DNA of 32,380 nucleotides from an uncultured Clostridia bacterium (GTDB taxonomy: Bacteria; Bacillota; Clostridia; UBA1381). The stretch spans positions 1 through 32,380 of the forward strand of contig CAKSJF010000022.1 of the NCBI GenBank assembly GCA_934462945.1, in the 5' to 3' direction. Shown one piece after another: positions 30,414-32,380 of this stretch (within the stretch, counting starts at the first letter, position 1; the number at the start of each line of letters is the position of its first letter). The notes beneath the pieces were generated by a model. It worked only from the letters and a program-made list of their open reading frames with translations, was not told the DNA's origin and did no database searches. A program made the position numbers and the translations under genes.

Positions 30414-30752
30414 ATGGAGGTTAAACTACTTGGAGAAAAACACGCGGTTTTGGTCAGGATTCAGGGAGAACTGGATCATCATCTGGCAGGAGAACTGCGC
30501 GAAGCAATTGACGAAACAATCCGCCGGACAAACGCGGTCAATGTGATTTTTGATTTCGGATCGGTCGGCTTTATGGATAGCTCCGGAATCGGTATGATTA
30601 TGGGACGCTATAAGGTGGCAAGAGCGCTGGGAGGACAGGTTTATGTGTTCGGTGCAAATGCGCAGATCAAACGGATTATTGAAATGTCCGGGATCCGGAA
30701 GATTGTAAACGTATCGGACAGCTATGAGCAAATGATAAAGCAGATAGGATGA
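30414..30752 (+). CDS. spoIIAA: Anti-sigma F factor antagonist SpoIIAA
   Basis: 112 residues, a single STAS domain. Dephosphorylated SpoIIAA binds SpoIIAB and frees sigma F in the forespore. The phosphorylation motif is FMDSSGIGMIMGRY, with Ser57 the likely site. GGAAAGGGAAAG precedes ATG 30414; an extension to 30315 reads through Spo0A-box sequence and is rejected. It is the first gene of the spoIIA operon, but is followed by an unusual 153-bp gap. Confidence 0.97.
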   Translation: MEVKLLGEKHAVLVRIQGELDHHLAGELREAIDETIRRTNAVNVIFDFGSVGFMDSSGIGMIMGRYKVARALGGQVYVFGANAQIKRIIEMSGIRKIVNVSDSYEQMIKQIG

Positions 30753-30756
30753 GGTG

Positions 30757-30866
30757 ATAAGTCCGAATAAAATCGCCCATAGCACAACTTTTTGCTCGGA
30801 GCGGTACCATCGTACAGCGACTCTCGCTGCAAAGCAGCACTCTGAGCGATTTTCTTTCAGACTTAT
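30757..30866 (+). repeat. Palindromic element of about 110 bp inside the spoIIA operon
   Basis: The left arm 30757-30776 (ATAAGTCCGAATAAAATCGC) and right arm 30846-30866 (GCGATTTTCTTTCAGACTTAT) pair over 18 bp in three blocks of 7, 3 and 8. The 69-nt interior holds further hairpins, such as CAGCGA-ctc-TCGCTG (30815-30829) and, mutually exclusive, GCTGC-aaa-GCAGC. It has no open frame. It looks like a MITE-like or REPIN-like insertion or a structured RNA. A good Shine-Dalgarno GAGGTGAT sits just before and inside its left edge with no start codon after it. Confidence 0.6.
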
Positions 30867-30905
30867 GTTTTGTGCCTTGTAGTACGGAAAGGAATGATTA
30901 TAAAA

Positions 30906-31325
30906 ATGGAAAACAGAATGAGACTGGAATTTACAAATGAATCCTGCAACGAGCGTTTCGCACGGATGACGGCAACGGCATTTGCCGCTCTGTTAGATCC
31001 GACGGTGGAGGAACTAGCAGAAATCAAAACGGCGATATCCGAGGCGGTCACCAATGCCATCATCCACGGCTATGCTAAGAAAACCGGGATTGTAGTGATG
31101 GAGGGTGAAATCCATGAGCATACGATTATTTATACGATCCGGGATTATGGATGCGGAATTGAGAATGTGGCAAAGGCTCGCGAACCGCTCTATACCGGGA
31201 AACCGGAATTGGAACGGTCCGGCATGGGATTTTCCATTATGGAATGCTTTATGGACCGGGTGGACGTGGAGAGTCAGCTCGGCGTGGGGACAACGGTTCG
31301 TCTGACAAAGGAACTTCGCGTATGA
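30906..31325 (+). CDS. spoIIAB: Anti-sigma F factor SpoIIAB
   Basis: 139 residues, a GHKL-type ATPase/serine kinase. It holds sigma F inactive and phosphorylates SpoIIAA. Motifs: N-box ISEAVTNAIIHGY, G1 RDYGCGI, G2 SGMGFSIME. The N-terminus MENRMRLEF matches the family start, so ATG 30906 is used, although GGAAAGGA lies 12 nt upstream; ATG 30894 is in frame but abuts it. It overlaps sigF by 4 bp (ATGA). Confidence 0.96.
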   Translation: MENRMRLEFTNESCNERFARMTATAFAALLDPTVEELAEIKTAISEAVTNAIIHGYAKKTGIVVMEGEIHEHTIIYTIRDYGCGIENVAKAREPLYTGKPELERSGMGFSIMECFMDRVDVESQLGVGTTVRLTKELRV

Positions 31326-32032
31326 ACAGAAATCAGGAGCTGTTAGAACGGGCAAAAAAAGGGGATCGCGCGGCGGAGGAAACGCTGGTGGAGGAGAATA
31401 TGCGCCTGGTATTCAGCGTTGCCGGCAGGTTTCGTTCCACCGGGTATGAGATGGAGGATCTGGTGCAGTTAGGCTCAATCGGACTGGTTAAGGCGATCAA
31501 AAAATTTGATTTGTCCTATGATGTGAAGCTTTCCACCTATGCAGTTCCTATGATTCTGGGAGAAATCCGGCGGTTTTTGCGGGATGACGGAATGCTAAAG
31601 GTGAGCAGAAGTGTGAAAGAAACAGCAATGCATGCTGCAAGGTACATAGACGCGCTCAGAATCCGGCTGGGCAGAGAACCGACGATTGCCGAGGTGGCGG
31701 CAGAGAGCGGACTGCCGGAGGAAAGTCTGATTGAAGCATTGGACGCGTCCGCCCCGGTAGAATCGATTGATAAAGGCTTTTCCGATTCGGACGGAAACGA
31801 AACACCTCTTCCGGTCGGCGGTGCAAATCCGGAGGACGCGATTTTAAATCATGTCATGGTGGAAACAATGCTAAACAGCTTAAAGCCGCGTGAGAGAACT
31901 ATTCTGGAACTGCGGTATTTCAGAGGAAAAACGCAGAGCGAAATTGCAAAAATGATCGGCATATCCCAGGTGCAGGTTTCCAGAATTGAAAAAAGTGTTT
32001 TGCTGAAATTGCGGGAAGAACAGAAAAATTAA
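31322..32032 (+). CDS. sigF: Sporulation sigma factor SigF
   Basis: 236 residues. It is the first forespore-specific sigma factor. Regions 2 (NMRLVFSVAGRF then DLVQLGSIGLVKAIKKFD, STYAVPMILGEIRRFLRDDG), 3 (REPTIAEVAAESGLPEESL) and 4 (LKPRERTILELRYFRGKTQS with the HTH IAKMIGISQVQVSRIEKS) are all complete. It is coupled to spoIIAB, preserving anti-sigma/sigma stoichiometry. Confidence 0.97.
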   Translation: MNRNQELLERAKKGDRAAEETLVEENMRLVFSVAGRFRSTGYEMEDLVQLGSIGLVKAIKKFDLSYDVKLSTYAVPMILGEIRRFLRDDGMLKVSRSVKETAMHAARYIDALRIRLGREPTIAEVAAESGLPEESLIEALDASAPVESIDKGFSDSDGNETPLPVGGANPEDAILNHVMVETMLNSLKPRERTILELRYFRGKTQSEIAKMIGISQVQVSRIEKSVLLKLREEQKN

Positions 32033-32073
32033 CAATCCCTCAGTCACCGGTCAGGTGGCTGAGGGATTGTTAA
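32029..32073 (+). terminator. Long hairpin ending the spoIIA operon
   Basis: A 20-bp stem (32029-32048 / 32054-32073, one G-T pair) with loop GGTCA overlaps the sigF stop. It lacks a long T-run on either strand but separates convergent genes. Confidence 0.8.
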
Positions 32074-32080
32074 TAGAAAA

Positions 32081-32257
32081 TCAAAATTCATCCTGTTCTT
32101 CTATTACGCCGTTTTCTGACTCGAATTTTCGAATGGCTGAATGAATCAGATAGAGAATTTCCCCGTTAATAGAGCGCCCCTCGTAGGCGGCTAAATATTT
32201 TAGCTTGCGCAGCGTTTCTGCAGTGCAGCGCAAACCAATATGCTTGTCTTTTTGCAT
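32081..32257 (-). CDS. Small ribbon-helix-helix (Arc-like) DNA-binding protein
   Basis: 58 residues: MQKDKHIGLRCTAETLRKLK, then YLAAYEGRSINGEILYLIHS and AIRKFESENG... The pattern of a short beta-strand (HIGLRC), helix (AETLRKLKYLAAYEG), turn RSINGEI and second helix fits the Arc/MetJ ribbon-helix-helix fold. AAAGGG lies 9 nt before ATG 32257. Proteins of this type repress their own promoter or serve as antitoxins or plasmid/transposon regulators. A large inverted repeat lies 60-90 bp upstream, between this gene and a divergent gene, and is the likely binding site. No toxin gene is seen on its downstream side. Confidence 0.85.
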   Translation of the reverse strand: MQKDKHIGLRCTAETLRKLKYLAAYEGRSINGEILYLIHSAIRKFESENGVIEEQDEF

Positions 32258-32303
32258 TTAAAACATCCCTTTATCAATATTGTTTTAATTAATTTTATCA
32301 TTT

Positions 32304-32350
32304 TAGTAAAAATTATTACTATTTTGTACTTGAATTAAGTACAAAATAGT
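32304..32350. promoter_or_regulatory. Large operator between the RHH gene and a divergent gene
   Basis: ACTATTTTGTACTT (32318-32331) and AAGTACAAAATAGT (32337-32350) are a perfect 14-bp inverted repeat with centre GAATT. To the left TAGTAA (32304-32309) / TTACTA (32316-32321) is a second perfect repeat sharing the ACTA. TAGT/ACTA half-sites therefore occur three times. The large repeat covers the -35 and spacer of the rightward promoter. Confidence 0.8.
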
Positions 32351-32358
32351 TCTATAAT
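32330..32358 (+). promoter_or_regulatory. Promoter of a rightward gene cut by the window end
   Basis: TTGAAT (32330-32335), 17 bp, TATAAT (32353-32358). AAGGGGGTGACGAT at the very end (32367-32380) is a ribosome binding site with the first two bases of a likely ATG at 32379, so a gene starts at the edge with a leader of only about 15 nt. Confidence 0.8.
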
Positions 32359-32380
32359 AAGCATAGAAGGGGGTGACGAT

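Overview
This window looks like part of the chromosome of an anaerobic, spore-forming member of the Clostridia. The spoIIAA-spoIIAB-sigF sporulation operon is present. The fermentative enzymes AdhE and L-lactate dehydrogenase, a secreted protein made of S-layer homology repeats, AGGAGG-type ribosome binding sites and clear sigma-A promoters all fit. I cannot name the genus. Most of the window is core or near-core genome. The accessory parts are a truncated phage- or surface-protein remnant at the left edge, a palindromic element inside the spoIIA operon, and a small ribbon-helix-helix gene with a large operator at the right edge.

Layout. 1-900: an initiator tRNA-fMet on the minus strand with promoter and terminator, then a 5'-truncated surface or phage-tail fragment. 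974-1683: a secreted SLH-repeat protein. 4500-1687 (minus): an operon of obg, mltG and a zinc-ribbon protein. 4548-8885: a TetR-family regulator behind two palindromic operator copies, then a heterodimeric ABC exporter pair of IrtA/IrtB type with a metalloregulator-like inverted repeat in front. 11419-8933 (minus): a large MalT-like LuxR regulator with an operator inside its promoter. 11473-13022: a three-gene operon of a COG2426 membrane protein, a HAD phosphatase and a Nudix hydrolase. 13418-13012 (minus): an SmtB-like zinc-sensor repressor. 17988-13422 (minus): a carbohydrate operon of sugar isomerase/epimerase, Gfo/Idh/MocA oxidoreductase, lipid-linked glycan flippase and mannose-6-phosphate isomerase.

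18074-21570: adhE behind a near-perfect Rex operator, translationally coupled to a small-molecule kinase of the aminoglycoside/choline kinase fold. 21746-25841: secA with a structured leader of about 140 nt, then prfB with its programmed +1 frameshift. 27050-25939 (minus): a cytoplasmic SASA-family esterase. 27099-29050: asnB. 30280-29049 (minus): ldh coupled to a small membrane protein. 30299-32073: the spoIIA operon behind Spo0A boxes. 32358-32081 (minus): a 58-residue RHH regulator, and the start of a divergent gene cut off by the window end.

The genes do not form one obvious new system. The observations most worth checking are: the 110-bp imperfect palindrome separating spoIIAA from spoIIAB and stranding a Shine-Dalgarno sequence; the 14+5+14 bp perfect inverted repeat over the divergent promoters beside the RHH gene; the secA leader, where a hairpin loop can pair with sequence next to the ribosome binding site; the adhE-kinase fusion-like operon; and the pairing of a DtxR-like box with IrtAB-type transporters. 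All functional calls come from reading motifs by eye; no database search was run.
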